In this document: positions 35,054 through 42,414 of the stretch, piece by piece
Layout of the letters: each line of letters starts with the position of its first letter
Position numbering within the stretch: the first letter of the stretch is position 1
DNA from: Streptomyces sp. NRRL WC-3618
GTDB lineage: Bacteria > Actinomycetota > Actinomycetes > Streptomycetales > Streptomycetaceae
Direction of reading: 5' to 3'
DNA: 61,385 bases
NCBI RefSeq assembly: GCF_001280005.1
Contig: NZ_LGDW01000492.1
Location: 1-61,385 of the forward strand
The notes under the pieces: model-generated
What the model saw: only the letters and a program-made list of their open reading frames with translations
The model's database searches: none
Told to the model about the DNA's origin: nothing
Made by a program: the position numbers and the translations under genes

Positions 35054-35213
35054 CACGAAACTGACCCACAGTGACGTCGAACCCGGCGGCAGTCGCACCT
35101 ACACCTGGCGCACACACGCCCCGGGCCGCCGTACGGACGGGACCTGGCGGGCGGGATACGAACCGCACGGCGCGAGCGGGGCCGGCGAGCCGCAGTCGGC
35201 GCACGAGCACTGA
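35046..35213 (+). pseudogene. Small laccase (multicopper oxidase) fragment
   Basis: On the plus strand, residues encoded at 35061-35156 read [20 protein letters not shown] followed by [12 protein letters not shown]. This is the unmistakable segment of Streptomyces two-domain small laccases just before the first copper-binding HYHDH motif. The HYHDH is gone and the frame runs into an unrelated tail ending in TGA at 35211-35213. The fragment touches the truncated DUF1080 gene at about 35046-35053, so both lost their flanks in the same rearrangement. Confidence 0.82.
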
Positions 35214-35287
35214 CGAGGTCCGCGAGCGCTCTCATCCCTTGCGGGCCGGGACTATTGTGACGGCAACCGCCGATGAGGAGCCCCGAA

Positions 35288-36307
35288 GTGACCGAGACCG
35301 CGTCGCGTCCCACTCTGGAGGCCGTGGCCGCGCGGGCGGGAGTCTCCCGGGCCACCGCGTCGCGCGTCGTGAACGGCGGGGACGGCGTACGCGAACCCCT
35401 CGTCGAACGGGTCAGGCGTGCCGTCGAGGAGCTCGGGTACGTGCCCAACCAGGCGGCCCGCTCCCTGGTCACCAGGCGGCACGACGCCGTCGCCGTCGTC
35501 ATCGCCGAACCGGAGCCCCGGGTCTTCGCCGACCCCTTCTTCGCCCTTCAACTCCGAGGCATCAGCAAGGAGTTGACCGCTCACGATTCCCAGCTCGTAC
35601 TGCTGCTCACCGAAGGACGCGACGACCACTCCCGCGTCGGCCGGTATCTCGCCGGAGGGCACGTCGACGGTGCCCTCGTCTTCTCCCTGCACCTCGACGA
35701 CCCACTGCCCGGCCTGGTCCAGCGTGCCGGCGTTCCCACCGTGTTCGGTGGCCGGCCCGGCTGGAGCGACGGCACCCGCGACGCCGTGTACGTCGACAGC
35801 GACAACCGGGGCGGCGCCCGCACCGCCGTACGGCATCTCGTCGCCCTCGGGCGGACGCGGATCGCGCACATCACGGGCCCCCTCGACCAGACCTCGGCGG
35901 CGGACCGGCGCGACGGGTTCCGGGACGTCATGCCGGACGCCGACCCACGGCTGATCGTCGAGAGCGACTTCACGCCGGCGGGCGGGGAACGCGCGATGCG
36001 TGAACTCCTCGACCGGTGTCCGGACCTGGACGCCGTGTTCGCCGCCAACGACCTCAGCGCCTCGGGCGCCCTGCGGATCCTGCGCGAACGCGGACGGAGG
36101 GTGCCGGAGGACGTCGCCGTGGTCGGCTTCGACGACATGTTGCCCGTCGCCGAGCAGAGCGACCCGCCGCTCACCACGGTCCGCCAGGACATCGAGGAGA
36201 TGGGCAGGCTGATGGCGCGGCTGCTGCTCGGTGCGGTGGTCCCTGCGGGGGGCGCGCCGTCCAGCGTGGTCCTGCCGACCACGCTGGTTCGTCGCGCCTC
36301 GGCGTAG
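35288..36307 (+). CDS. LacI-family transcriptional regulator
   Basis: A 339-aa sugar-type repressor. The GTG at 35288 is preceded by GAGGAG (35275-35280). The helix-turn-helix is TLEAVAARAGVSRATASRVV (about 9-28), followed by the hinge helix VPNQAARSLVTRR. The periplasmic-binding-protein-like effector domain covers 60-335 (ADPFFALQLRGISKELTAHD, DAVYVDSDNRGGARTAVRHL, VAVVGFDDMLPVAEQSDPPL). In the intact locus it would sit beside the DUF1080 and laccase genes, which are wrecked here, so it may be an orphan regulator in this strain. Confidence 0.92.
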   Translation: MTETASRPTLEAVAARAGVSRATASRVVNGGDGVREPLVERVRRAVEELGYVPNQAARSLVTRRHDAVAVVIAEPEPRVFADPFFALQLRGISKELTAHDSQLVLLLTEGRDDHSRVGRYLAGGHVDGALVFSLHLDDPLPGLVQRAGVPTVFGGRPGWSDGTRDAVYVDSDNRGGARTAVRHLVALGRTRIAHITGPLDQTSAADRRDGFRDVMPDADPRLIVESDFTPAGGERAMRELLDRCPDLDAVFAANDLSASGALRILRERGRRVPEDVAVVGFDDMLPVAEQSDPPLTTVRQDIEEMGRLMARLLLGAVVPAGGAPSSVVLPTTLVRRASA

Positions 36308-36334
36308 GGGTTCTTAGGGCGGGTGGTTCGTCTG

Positions 36335-36377
36335 GTGCGGGCCGGTGGGGGCTTGTCGCGCAGTTCCCCGCGCCCCC
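36335..36377 (+). repeat. Dispersed intergenic repeat, copy 1
   Basis: This carries the shared string GTGCGGGCCGGTGGGGGCTT followed by GTCGCGCAGTTCCCCGCGCC. It lies between convergent stops (LacI and VOC genes). Near-identical copies occur at 54700-54742 and 58550-58590, always between convergent genes, which suggests a terminator-associated repeat family. Confidence 0.8.
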
Positions 36378-36426
36378 TTGGGAGCGCGCCCTTGGGAGCG
36401 CGCCCCTCCGGGGGGCGTCCCTCCTG

Positions 36427-37218
36427 TTACGTCTGCGGCGTTGCGCTCTTGATCACCGCGAAGCGTGCCCCGTACGGGTCGGTGAGCCGTGCGATGCGGC
36501 CGACGCCCTCCATGTCCGTGGCCGGCATGGTGACCTGGCCGCCGTGTTCCTGGGCCGTGGTGACGGTCGCGTCGGCGTCGGTGACCTCGAAATAGGGCAG
36601 CCAGTGCGGAGCGGCCCCGGTGCCCGTCGGGTCGTCGTCCACATCGACGATTCCGCCGAACATCCCGTCGTCCCCGGCACCCTCCGGGTTCACGCACGTG
36701 TACGACCCGCCGGGGAACTGCACCGCCGAGGTCTCCAGGCCCAGTACGGCGCCGTAGAACGCGGCGACCTTGGGCACGTCCGTCGTGTAGAGCTCCACCC
36801 AGCACAGGGAGCCGGGGTCGCCCGCGACCTCGAGGCCCTTGATCCGGCCGGGCTGCCAGAGGCCGAAGACGGCGCCGGTGGTGTCGGTGAGGATGGCCAT
36901 CCGGCCCGCGTCCATGACATCCATGGGCGGCGCCGGAGTGCCGCCCCCGGCCTGCTCGGCGGCCTTGGCGGTCGCGTCGGCGTCCGGGGTCTGGAACGAC
37001 ACCGTCCACGACGGCGGACCCTGGCCCTCGGTGCTCTGCATGCCGCCCGCGACGGTCTTGCCGTCCAGCTGGAAGAAGCCGTACCCGCCGGCCTCGGGGC
37101 CCGCCGACTGGAAGTCCCAGCCGAAGAGCGCACGGTAGAAGGCGGTGGCACCCGCGATGTCGGGGGTGCCGAGATCGATCCAGTTCGGAGCACCGGTCAC
37201 GAAACGGGTGGTGAGCAT
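36427..37218 (-). CDS. VOC (glyoxalase/bleomycin resistance) family protein
   Basis: A 263-aa protein of two VOC modules. The first (about 8-120) starts APNWIDLGTPDIAGATAFYR and holds GYGFFQLDGKTVAGG; the second (about 135-260) starts GSLCWVELYTTDVPKVAAFY and ends GRIARLTDPYGARFAVIK. Two tandem ATGs (37219-37221 and 37216-37218) follow AGGAGG; the second has the better spacing. It may bind a metal and a small ligand (a hydroxylase-like or resistance role), but nothing identifies the substrate. Confidence 0.9.
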   Translation of the reverse strand: MLTTRFVTGAPNWIDLGTPDIAGATAFYRALFGWDFQSAGPEAGGYGFFQLDGKTVAGGMQSTEGQGPPSWTVSFQTPDADATAKAAEQAGGGTPAPPMDVMDAGRMAILTDTTGAVFGLWQPGRIKGLEVAGDPGSLCWVELYTTDVPKVAAFYGAVLGLETSAVQFPGGSYTCVNPEGAGDDGMFGGIVDVDDDPTGTGAAPHWLPYFEVTDADATVTTAQEHGGQVTMPATDMEGVGRIARLTDPYGARFAVIKSATPQT

Positions 37219-37476
37219 CATTGCCCTCCTCTTGGGCCCCGCCCGCTGCGAGGGCCCCGTCGACTGCTCTGCCGAGTCTCGCACCGCCCACTGACAATCG
37301 CCGCCGGAGCACGTCCGTGCCCCGGCCACCGTGTTCCGGAACGCTCCGCGCGCCGCCGTGCACCGGCGCATCCGGCGGGAGCATCATCGGGCGGACCGGC
37401 AGAGGACGGACAGCGGACCGGCAGCGGCCCGGACCACCGAGGCCCCTCGCTCTCCCTCCGGGCCGGGCACGAGGCG

Positions 37477-37500
37477 TTGATCGGACGTTGAGCGAACGTT
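37477..37500 (+). promoter_or_regulatory. Candidate operator upstream of the WhiB gene
   Basis: CGTTGA is repeated at 37477 and 37487 (10 bp apart), and ACGTT-GAGCG-AACGT (37486-37500) forms an inverted repeat 27 nt before the WhiB ATG. The binding protein is unknown. Confidence 0.3.
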
Positions 37501-37526
37501 TTTCACCGCCCGGCACGATCTGACCC

Positions 37527-37781
37527 ATGCACTACGAGACGATCACCCCGATGGACAGCGCCTGGCAGGCGCAGGCCCTGTGCGCGGAGACCGGGGCCGA
37601 CTTCTTCTTTCCCGAGCCCGGCAGTTCGGTGCGCGAGGCGAAGCGCATCTGCGGGATGTGCGAGATGCGCCCCGCCTGCCTGGAGTACGCACTCAGCAAC
37701 GACGAACGGTTCGGCGTCTGGGGCGGCCTCTCCGAGAAGGAACGGCTCAGCCTCCGGCGCACCTCCCACACCTCCCACTGA
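37527..37781 (+). CDS. WhiB-family iron-sulfur transcription factor
   Basis: An 84-aa Wbl protein. Four cysteines (positions about 19, 42, 45 and 51, in ALCAETGADFFFPEPG and RICGMCEMRPACLEYA) ligate a [4Fe-4S] cluster. The beta-turn GVWGGLSEKERLSLRR and the basic tail give promoter or sigma-factor contact. Family members control development, redox response and antibiotic resistance, usually with the principal sigma factor. It is a single-gene unit; which Wbl paralogue it is cannot be settled from sequence alone. Confidence 0.94.
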   Translation: MHYETITPMDSAWQAQALCAETGADFFFPEPGSSVREAKRICGMCEMRPACLEYALSNDERFGVWGGLSEKERLSLRRTSHTSH

Positions 37782-37906
37782 CCTCTCGGGCGGCGATTCC
37801 CGGCGCGGGCCCGGGGAAAGCACTGCGCCGCCACCCCATGGCCGACGTGCGGGACGCGGCGCTGGACGAGGTGACGGCGTACGAGTGAGTGGTGTTCCGG
37901 CGTGGG

Positions 37907-38884
37907 TCAGCCGGCGGCGCGGGCCGCCATGCGGGCCTTGCGGGCCGCGAGCTTCGCGTCGAACTTGGCGGCCTCCGCGTCCAGGCCACCCATGTACATG
38001 CCCAGTTCCTCCTGGGCCTGGAGGCCCTCGCCGCTGAGGTCGCTCATCTCCATGACCTTCAGATGGCGCAGGACGGGCTGGAGCACGTCGTCGTGGTGGA
38101 TGCGCATGTTGTAGACCTCGCCGATCGCCATCTGCGCGGCGGCCCGCTCGAAGCCGGGCATGCCGTGACCGGGCATGCGGAAGTTCACGATCACGTCCCG
38201 GACGGCCTGCATGGTCAGGTCGGGCGCGAGTTCGAAGGCGGCCTTCAGCAGGTTCCGGTAGAAGACCATGTGCAGGTTCTCGTCGGTCGCGATGCGGGCC
38301 AGCATGCGGTCGCAGACCGGGTCGCCGGACTGGTGGCCGGTGTTGCGGTGCGAGACGCGGGTGGCCAGCTCCTGGAAGGCCACGTACGCCACCGAGTGCA
38401 GCATCGAGTGCCGGTTGTCGGACTCGAAGCCCTCGGCCATGTGCTGCATACGGAACGCCTCGAGCTGGTCGGGGTCGACGGCGCGGGACGCGAGCAGGTA
38501 GTCGCGCATCACGATGCCGTGCCGACCCTCCTCCGCCGTCCAGCGGTGCACCCAGGTGCCCCAGGCGCCGTCACGGCCGAACAGGCTGGCGATCTCGTGG
38601 TGGTAGCTGGGGAGGTTGTCCTCGGTGAGGAGGTTGACGACCAGGGCGATCCGGCCCAGCTCGGTGACCTTGGACTGCTCCTTGTCCCAGGCCTCGCCGT
38701 CCTCGAAGATGCCGGGGAAGTTGCGGGCGTCGCTCCACGGCACGTACTCGTGCGGCATCCAGTCCTTGGCGACCTTCAGATGCCGGTTGAGTTCGGTCTC
38801 GACCACTTCTTCCAGGGCGAACAGCAGCCGGGCGTCTGTCCAGGCGCCGGACGGGCTGCCGAGGTGCGGAGAAGTGATCGTCAT
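37907..38884 (-). CDS. Acyl-ACP desaturase
   Basis: A 325-aa soluble di-iron desaturase that introduces a double bond into acyl-ACP. Iron-ligand motifs are visible: TEDNLPSYHHEIASLFG with RWTAEEGRHGIVMRDYL in the first half and IATDENLHMVFYRNLL in the second (EENLP-xYH and DEN-H types). The protein is helical throughout and has no transit peptide. It ends with an Ala/Arg-rich tail. The upstream region holds four copies of a CGTAGGTTA motif, so it is under dedicated control, probably by a TetR-type lipid regulator. Confidence 0.94.
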   Translation of the reverse strand: MTITSPHLGSPSGAWTDARLLFALEEVVETELNRHLKVAKDWMPHEYVPWSDARNFPGIFEDGEAWDKEQSKVTELGRIALVVNLLTEDNLPSYHHEIASLFGRDGAWGTWVHRWTAEEGRHGIVMRDYLLASRAVDPDQLEAFRMQHMAEGFESDNRHSMLHSVAYVAFQELATRVSHRNTGHQSGDPVCDRMLARIATDENLHMVFYRNLLKAAFELAPDLTMQAVRDVIVNFRMPGHGMPGFERAAAQMAIGEVYNMRIHHDDVLQPVLRHLKVMEMSDLSGEGLQAQEELGMYMGGLDAEAAKFDAKLAARKARMAARAAG

Positions 38885-38932
38885 GAATGCTCCAGAATGA
38901 CGGTGCGAGCGGTATACGGACTGCCGGTACTC

Positions 38933-38983
38933 AACCTACGGCATCGTAGGCTACGTTCCCGTAGGTTACGCGACCGTAGGTTA
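38933..38983. promoter_or_regulatory. Iterated operator upstream of the desaturase
   Basis: CGTAGGCTA (38945), CGTAGGTTA (38960) and CGTAGGTTA (38975) repeat at an exact 15-bp period, and an inverted copy AACCTACGG lies at 38933-38941. AACCTACGG and CCGTAGGTT make perfect palindromic pairs. The array lies about 50-100 bp upstream of the desaturase start. Cooperative binding of a TetR-like lipid regulator is the likely use. Confidence 0.75.
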
Positions 38984-39025
38984 AGAGCCTTGTAAAGATC
39001 TCTGATCAGCGGGCTCGGCTGGAGG

Positions 39026-39802
39026 TCAGACGTACAGCTCCCGCAGCCGTACCGAGAGGCAGGTCACACAGCCCTCGAGCTTCTCGAACTCGCTGATGTC
39101 GACGACCACCGGCTCGTGGCCCAGATCGGCGAGCAGTTCGGCCGTCTTCGGCGCGCTCGCCGCCATCAGCAGCTTCCCGCCGCCCAGCAGCACCACGTGC
39201 GCCCCCGACTCCTCCGGCACCGCCAGGAAGCGCGGGAAGAGGGACGGGGTGTCCACCAGCGGCGCGTACCCGATGACGGTTCCGTCCGGCAGCGCGGTGA
39301 CCGCCGACTTCAGATGCAGCACACTGCTCACCGGTACGGCCACGACCCTTGCGCCGAGCGGCTCGAACACGGCCTTGAGCTGCTGCACCCCGGCGGCGTT
39401 CGTCCGCCCGCCCCGCCCGACGTAGATCGTGTCGCCGACCTTGAGGATGTCCCCGCCGTCCAGGGTGCCCGGCTCCCAGACCCAGTTCACCGAACAGCCG
39501 AGGCGGGCCACCGCCTCCTCGACGCCTGCGGTCTCGGCGCGCCGGGACTCGGCGCCGGGCCGCGCGATCAGCGCGACGTTGCGGTAGACGACCACCGCGT
39601 CCTCGACGAACACCGAGTCCGGGCAGTCGTCCGCCGGATCCACCTCGACGGTCTCCCAGCCGTGGGTGCGCAGCGCCTCCGCGTACGCCTCCCACTGCCG
39701 GCCGGCGAGGTCGGCGTCGATCTCCTCGCGCTCGATGTGCGTGACGAGGCCCTCGGCCAGGCGCGGGCTGGGGCGGCGTATGAGCGCCTTCTTGCTGGGC
39801 AC
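39026..39802 (-). CDS. Dimethylarginine dimethylaminohydrolase-like amidinohydrolase
   Basis: A 258-aa guanidine-modifying enzyme that converts N-methylated arginine to citrulline. The GTG at 39800-39802 has CGGAG 7 nt before it. The substrate loop reads DDCPDSVFVEDAVVV, the catalytic His lies in SSVLHLKSAVTAL and the nucleophilic Cys in GCVTCLSVRL near the C terminus. TLDGGDILKVGDTIYVG is the conserved propeller segment. It sits alone between the desaturase and the ABC-F gene. Confidence 0.92.
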   Translation of the reverse strand: MPSKKALIRRPSPRLAEGLVTHIEREEIDADLAGRQWEAYAEALRTHGWETVEVDPADDCPDSVFVEDAVVVYRNVALIARPGAESRRAETAGVEEAVARLGCSVNWVWEPGTLDGGDILKVGDTIYVGRGGRTNAAGVQQLKAVFEPLGARVVAVPVSSVLHLKSAVTALPDGTVIGYAPLVDTPSLFPRFLAVPEESGAHVVLLGGGKLLMAASAPKTAELLADLGHEPVVVDISEFEKLEGCVTCLSVRLRELYV

Positions 39803-39905
39803 GAGTGGCTCCGTATCGGAAGGGGGTGTCCGCGCACATCATGCAGCGCGGGCCGCGCGGACAAAAGCCCCGGAGGTCAGACCGGGGCTCGCGGCCCTTC
39901 GTACG

Positions 39906-41525
39906 TCACCCCACCTCCTCCGCGTCGATCTCCCTCAGCTCCCCGTCCAGCAGCAGCCACCGGGTGATCCCGATCGACTCCAGGAACGGCAGGTCGTGGC
40001 TGGCCACGATCAGCGCGCCCTCATAGGAGTCCAGGGCTGTCGTGAGCTGTCGCGCACTCGCCATGTCCAGGTTGTTGGTCGGTTCGTCCAGCATCAGGAG
40101 CTGCGGTGCGGGCTCCGCCAGCATCAGGGCGGCCAGGGCGGCGCGGAACCGCTCACCGCCCGACAGGGTCGCCGCCTGCTGGTCGGCGCGCGCGCCCCGG
40201 AACAGGAAGCGGGCCAGCCGGGCGCGTACCCGGTTGTTGGTGGCGCCGGGCGAGAACCGGGCCACGTTCTCCGCGACCGTGAGCTCGTCGTCGAGCACAT
40301 CGAGCCGCTGGGGCAGGAAACGCAGCGGTACGTGCGCGCGTGCCTCCCCGGAAACCGGTTCCAGTTCCCCGGCGATCGTCCGCAGCAGGGTCGTCTTGCC
40401 CGCCCCGTTGCGCCCGATCAGCGCGACCCGCTCGGGCCCGCGCAGGTCGAAGGAGCCCGCCACGCTCGCTCCGTACGCCAACTCCAGGTCCAGGAGCGTG
40501 AGTACGGTACGGCCCGGCGGTACGGCCGTGTACGGCAGGTCGATACGGATCTCGTCGTCGTCCCGTACGGCGTCCACGGCCTCGTCGAGCCGCTCCTTCG
40601 CGTCGGCGAGCCGCTCCTCGTGCATGATGCGGTGCTTGCCGGCCGACTCCTGGGCGGACCTTTTACGCGCCCCCATGACGATCTTCGGCTCGCGTTTCTG
40701 CTCGAACATCTTCTGCCCGTACTTCTTGCGGCGGGCCAACTTGACCTGTGCGTCGACCAGTTCGCGCTTCTGCTTCTTCAGGTCGGCCTCGGCGACGCGC
40801 ACCATGCGCTCCGCCGCGTCCTGTTCGGTGGCGAGCGCCTCCTCGTACGCCGAGAAGTTGCCGCCGTACCAGGTGACCTTGCCGGAGCGCAGATCGGCGA
40901 TCTGGTCGACCAGGTCCAGGAGTTCGCGGTCGTGGCTGACCACGACCAGCACACCGGACCAGGAGGAGACGGCCGTGTACAGGCGTCGGCGCGCGTACAG
41001 GTCCAGGTTGTTGGTCGGCTCGTCCAGCAGAAGTACGTCCGGGCGGTCGAGGAGCAGGGCGGCCAGCCGCAGGAGGACCGCCTCGCCGCCCGAGACCTCG
41101 CCGACCGTGCGGTCCAAGTCGATGTGACCGAGCCCGAGTTCGCCGAGGGTGACGAGAGCTCGTTCCTCGACGTCCCAGTCGTCGCCGATCGTCTCGAAGT
41201 GCTCCTCGGCCACGTCACCCGCCTCGATGGCGTGCAGCGCGGCCCGGCGGGCGGAGATACCGAGGACCTCCTCGACGCGCAGGGCGGTGTCGAGGGTGAC
41301 GCTCTGCGGGAGATAGCCGACGTCGCCCGCGACCCGGACGGTGCCGTCGGCGGCTGACAGCTGCCCGGCGATCAGCTTCAACAGGGTTGATTTTCCTGAC
41401 CCGTTGACGCCGACCAGCCCGGTGCGACCGGGGCCGAACGCGGCGTCGAGGCCCTCGAAGACGGCGGTGCCGTCGGGCCAGGCGAAGGACAGGGAGGTGA
41501 CTGCGATGGAAAGGGTGGCTGACAT
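39906..41525 (-). CDS. ABC-F ribosome-associated ATPase (antibiotic-resistance type)
   Basis: A 539-aa soluble protein of two ABC modules without membrane domains. Module 1 has Walker A GVNGSGKSTLLKL (about 39-51) and VSGGEAVLLRLAALLLDRPD; module 2 has GRNGAGKTTLLRT and LSGGERFRAALAALML. The P-site interdomain linker (about 235-320) is Lys/Arg-rich (EADLKKQKRELVDAQ, KKYGQKMFEQKREPKIVMGA). Such proteins enter the ribosomal E site and displace antibiotics. The gene has a leader of about 220 nt with a 10-codon peptide and alternative hairpins, consistent with antibiotic-induced attenuation. Confidence 0.93.
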   Translation of the reverse strand: MSATLSIAVTSLSFAWPDGTAVFEGLDAAFGPGRTGLVGVNGSGKSTLLKLIAGQLSAADGTVRVAGDVGYLPQSVTLDTALRVEEVLGISARRAALHAIEAGDVAEEHFETIGDDWDVEERALVTLGELGLGHIDLDRTVGEVSGGEAVLLRLAALLLDRPDVLLLDEPTNNLDLYARRRLYTAVSSWSGVLVVVSHDRELLDLVDQIADLRSGKVTWYGGNFSAYEEALATEQDAAERMVRVAEADLKKQKRELVDAQVKLARRKKYGQKMFEQKREPKIVMGARKRSAQESAGKHRIMHEERLADAKERLDEAVDAVRDDDEIRIDLPYTAVPPGRTVLTLLDLELAYGASVAGSFDLRGPERVALIGRNGAGKTTLLRTIAGELEPVSGEARAHVPLRFLPQRLDVLDDELTVAENVARFSPGATNNRVRARLARFLFRGARADQQAATLSGGERFRAALAALMLAEPAPQLLMLDEPTNNLDMASARQLTTALDSYEGALIVASHDLPFLESIGITRWLLLDGELREIDAEEVG

Positions 41526-41645
41526 ACGGCCTCGCGGTTGCTTGATTCGGTGGGGGCAAACGCGTGTCGAGACACCGACGGGCGGCGGGAGAATCCTGGT
41601 CGCACGAGAAAGGCCCTGCTCCGGAGGGAGTCATGGACGGCTCGA

Positions 41646-41700
41646 ACACCGAGGTCGCACGCACGCGGACACACCACTGCGAGGGTGTGGGGCGCGGTGT
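41646..41700 (-). ncRNA. Candidate attenuator: four exchangeable RNA segments
   Basis: In transcript order: ACACCG (41700-41695), CACACC (41689-41684), GGTGTG (41675-41670), CGGTGT (41651-41646). Each ACACC segment can pair with either GGTGT segment, so nested and mutually exclusive stems are possible. Segment 1 starts two nucleotides after the leader-peptide stop, where a stalled ribosome would mask it. Confidence 0.5.
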
Positions 41701-41701
41701 C

Positions 41702-41734
41702 TCAGGACCTCAGTAGAGCAACGTCCTTCTCCAT
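41702..41734 (-). CDS. Leader peptide of the ABC-F gene (10 aa)
   Basis: ATG GAG AAG GAC then GTT GCT CTA CTG, AGG TCC TGA encodes MEKDVALLRS, about 25 nt downstream of the predicted transcription start and about 175 nt upstream of the ABC-F ATG. There is no clear ribosome site, so initiation would depend on the short 5' end. Short leader peptides before ABC-F genes that sense ribosome-targeting antibiotics are an established theme. Confidence 0.45.
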   Translation of the reverse strand: MEKDVALLRS

Positions 41735-41757
41735 TCGACGGCAACAGGACCGCTGCA

Positions 41758-41787
41758 AGCGTAGGAAGAGGCGTTTCAGGCTGTCAA
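41758..41787 (-). promoter_or_regulatory. Vegetative-type promoter of the ABC-F gene
   Basis: On the minus strand TTGACA (41782-41787) and TACGCT (41758-41763) are 18 nt apart, a near-consensus HrdB-type promoter. Transcription would start near 41750, giving a leader of about 225 nt. Confidence 0.7.
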
Positions 41788-41854
41788 AGCATTAAACGAG
41801 GAAACCGGGAACCGGGGGAACGCGGTTGTCACAGGGCGTTGTCGCAAAGCTGAG

Positions 41855-42271
41855 TCACAGGGCGTCGCGCATCAGCTCCGCGAGGTCGCGGTCCAGGTCC
41901 GTCTGAAGGTGCTCCAGGCCGACCGGCACCAGCTTGGTGGTGGCCGCGAGGAAGCGCCGCAGCTCGCCGGAGCGGACATGGACGACCGCGGTGCCCTCGG
42001 GGGCGTGGAACTCCAGGACCGTACGGTCGTAGCCGTACGGCCGCACGCGCACGTCCCCGTGTCCCTGCGGCTCCAGCATGCCGTCCGACAGAAGCTCGCG
42101 GGCGAAGGTCCAGCGGACCTCCACGCCCTCCAGGGTGGCCGACGCGGGGAAGGTCATCCGGACGGCGAACGGTTCCCGCCGGTCGTAGGTGAGGGTTGCG
42201 GGAATGGTTGTCATCCGCGGTGCGGCGGCGACGAGACGGGCCTCTACGAGCTGCTCGATGACGGTGGACAA
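41855..42271 (-). CDS. ssgD: SsgA-like sporulation/cell-division protein
   Basis: A 138-aa SALP. The TTG at 42269-42271 is the likely start: AAGGGAG stands 7 nt before it and the resulting N terminus STVIEQLVEARLV is the family start; in-frame codons further upstream lack support. Core motifs are TIPATLTYDRREPFAVRMTF, VRWTFARELLSDGMLEP, GDVRVRPYGYDRTVLEFHAP and the tail LEHLQTDLDRDLAELM. It is closest, from memory, to SsgD of S. coelicolor, linked to lateral-wall and spore-wall assembly. It is divergent from the secreted BNR protein. Confidence 0.88.
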   Translation of the reverse strand: MSTVIEQLVEARLVAAAPRMTTIPATLTYDRREPFAVRMTFPASATLEGVEVRWTFARELLSDGMLEPQGHGDVRVRPYGYDRTVLEFHAPEGTAVVHVRSGELRRFLAATTKLVPVGLEHLQTDLDRDLAELMRDAL

Positions 42272-42414
42272 CGCTTGCTCCCTTGTGACGGTTGGCCGGA
42301 CTCCTGGCTGGAACGGTCCGCACACTGAGAGAGACGCTGGAACGAGCCAAACAGTGCACCTGAATTTCTAGTGACCTCTGTCACCGAGTTCATTCACTGC
42401 TACGTTCGCCCGCC

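Noticed and set aside
35053..35502. Extension of the DUF1080 frame upstream to 35502
   Set aside because: The added residues are Arg/Pro-rich, lie partly antisense to the LacI gene and contain no signal peptide or DUF1080 strands.
37838..37888. Short frame MADVRDAALDEVTAYE after the WhiB gene
   Set aside because: It has no ribosome site, is only 16 codons long and shows no supporting context.
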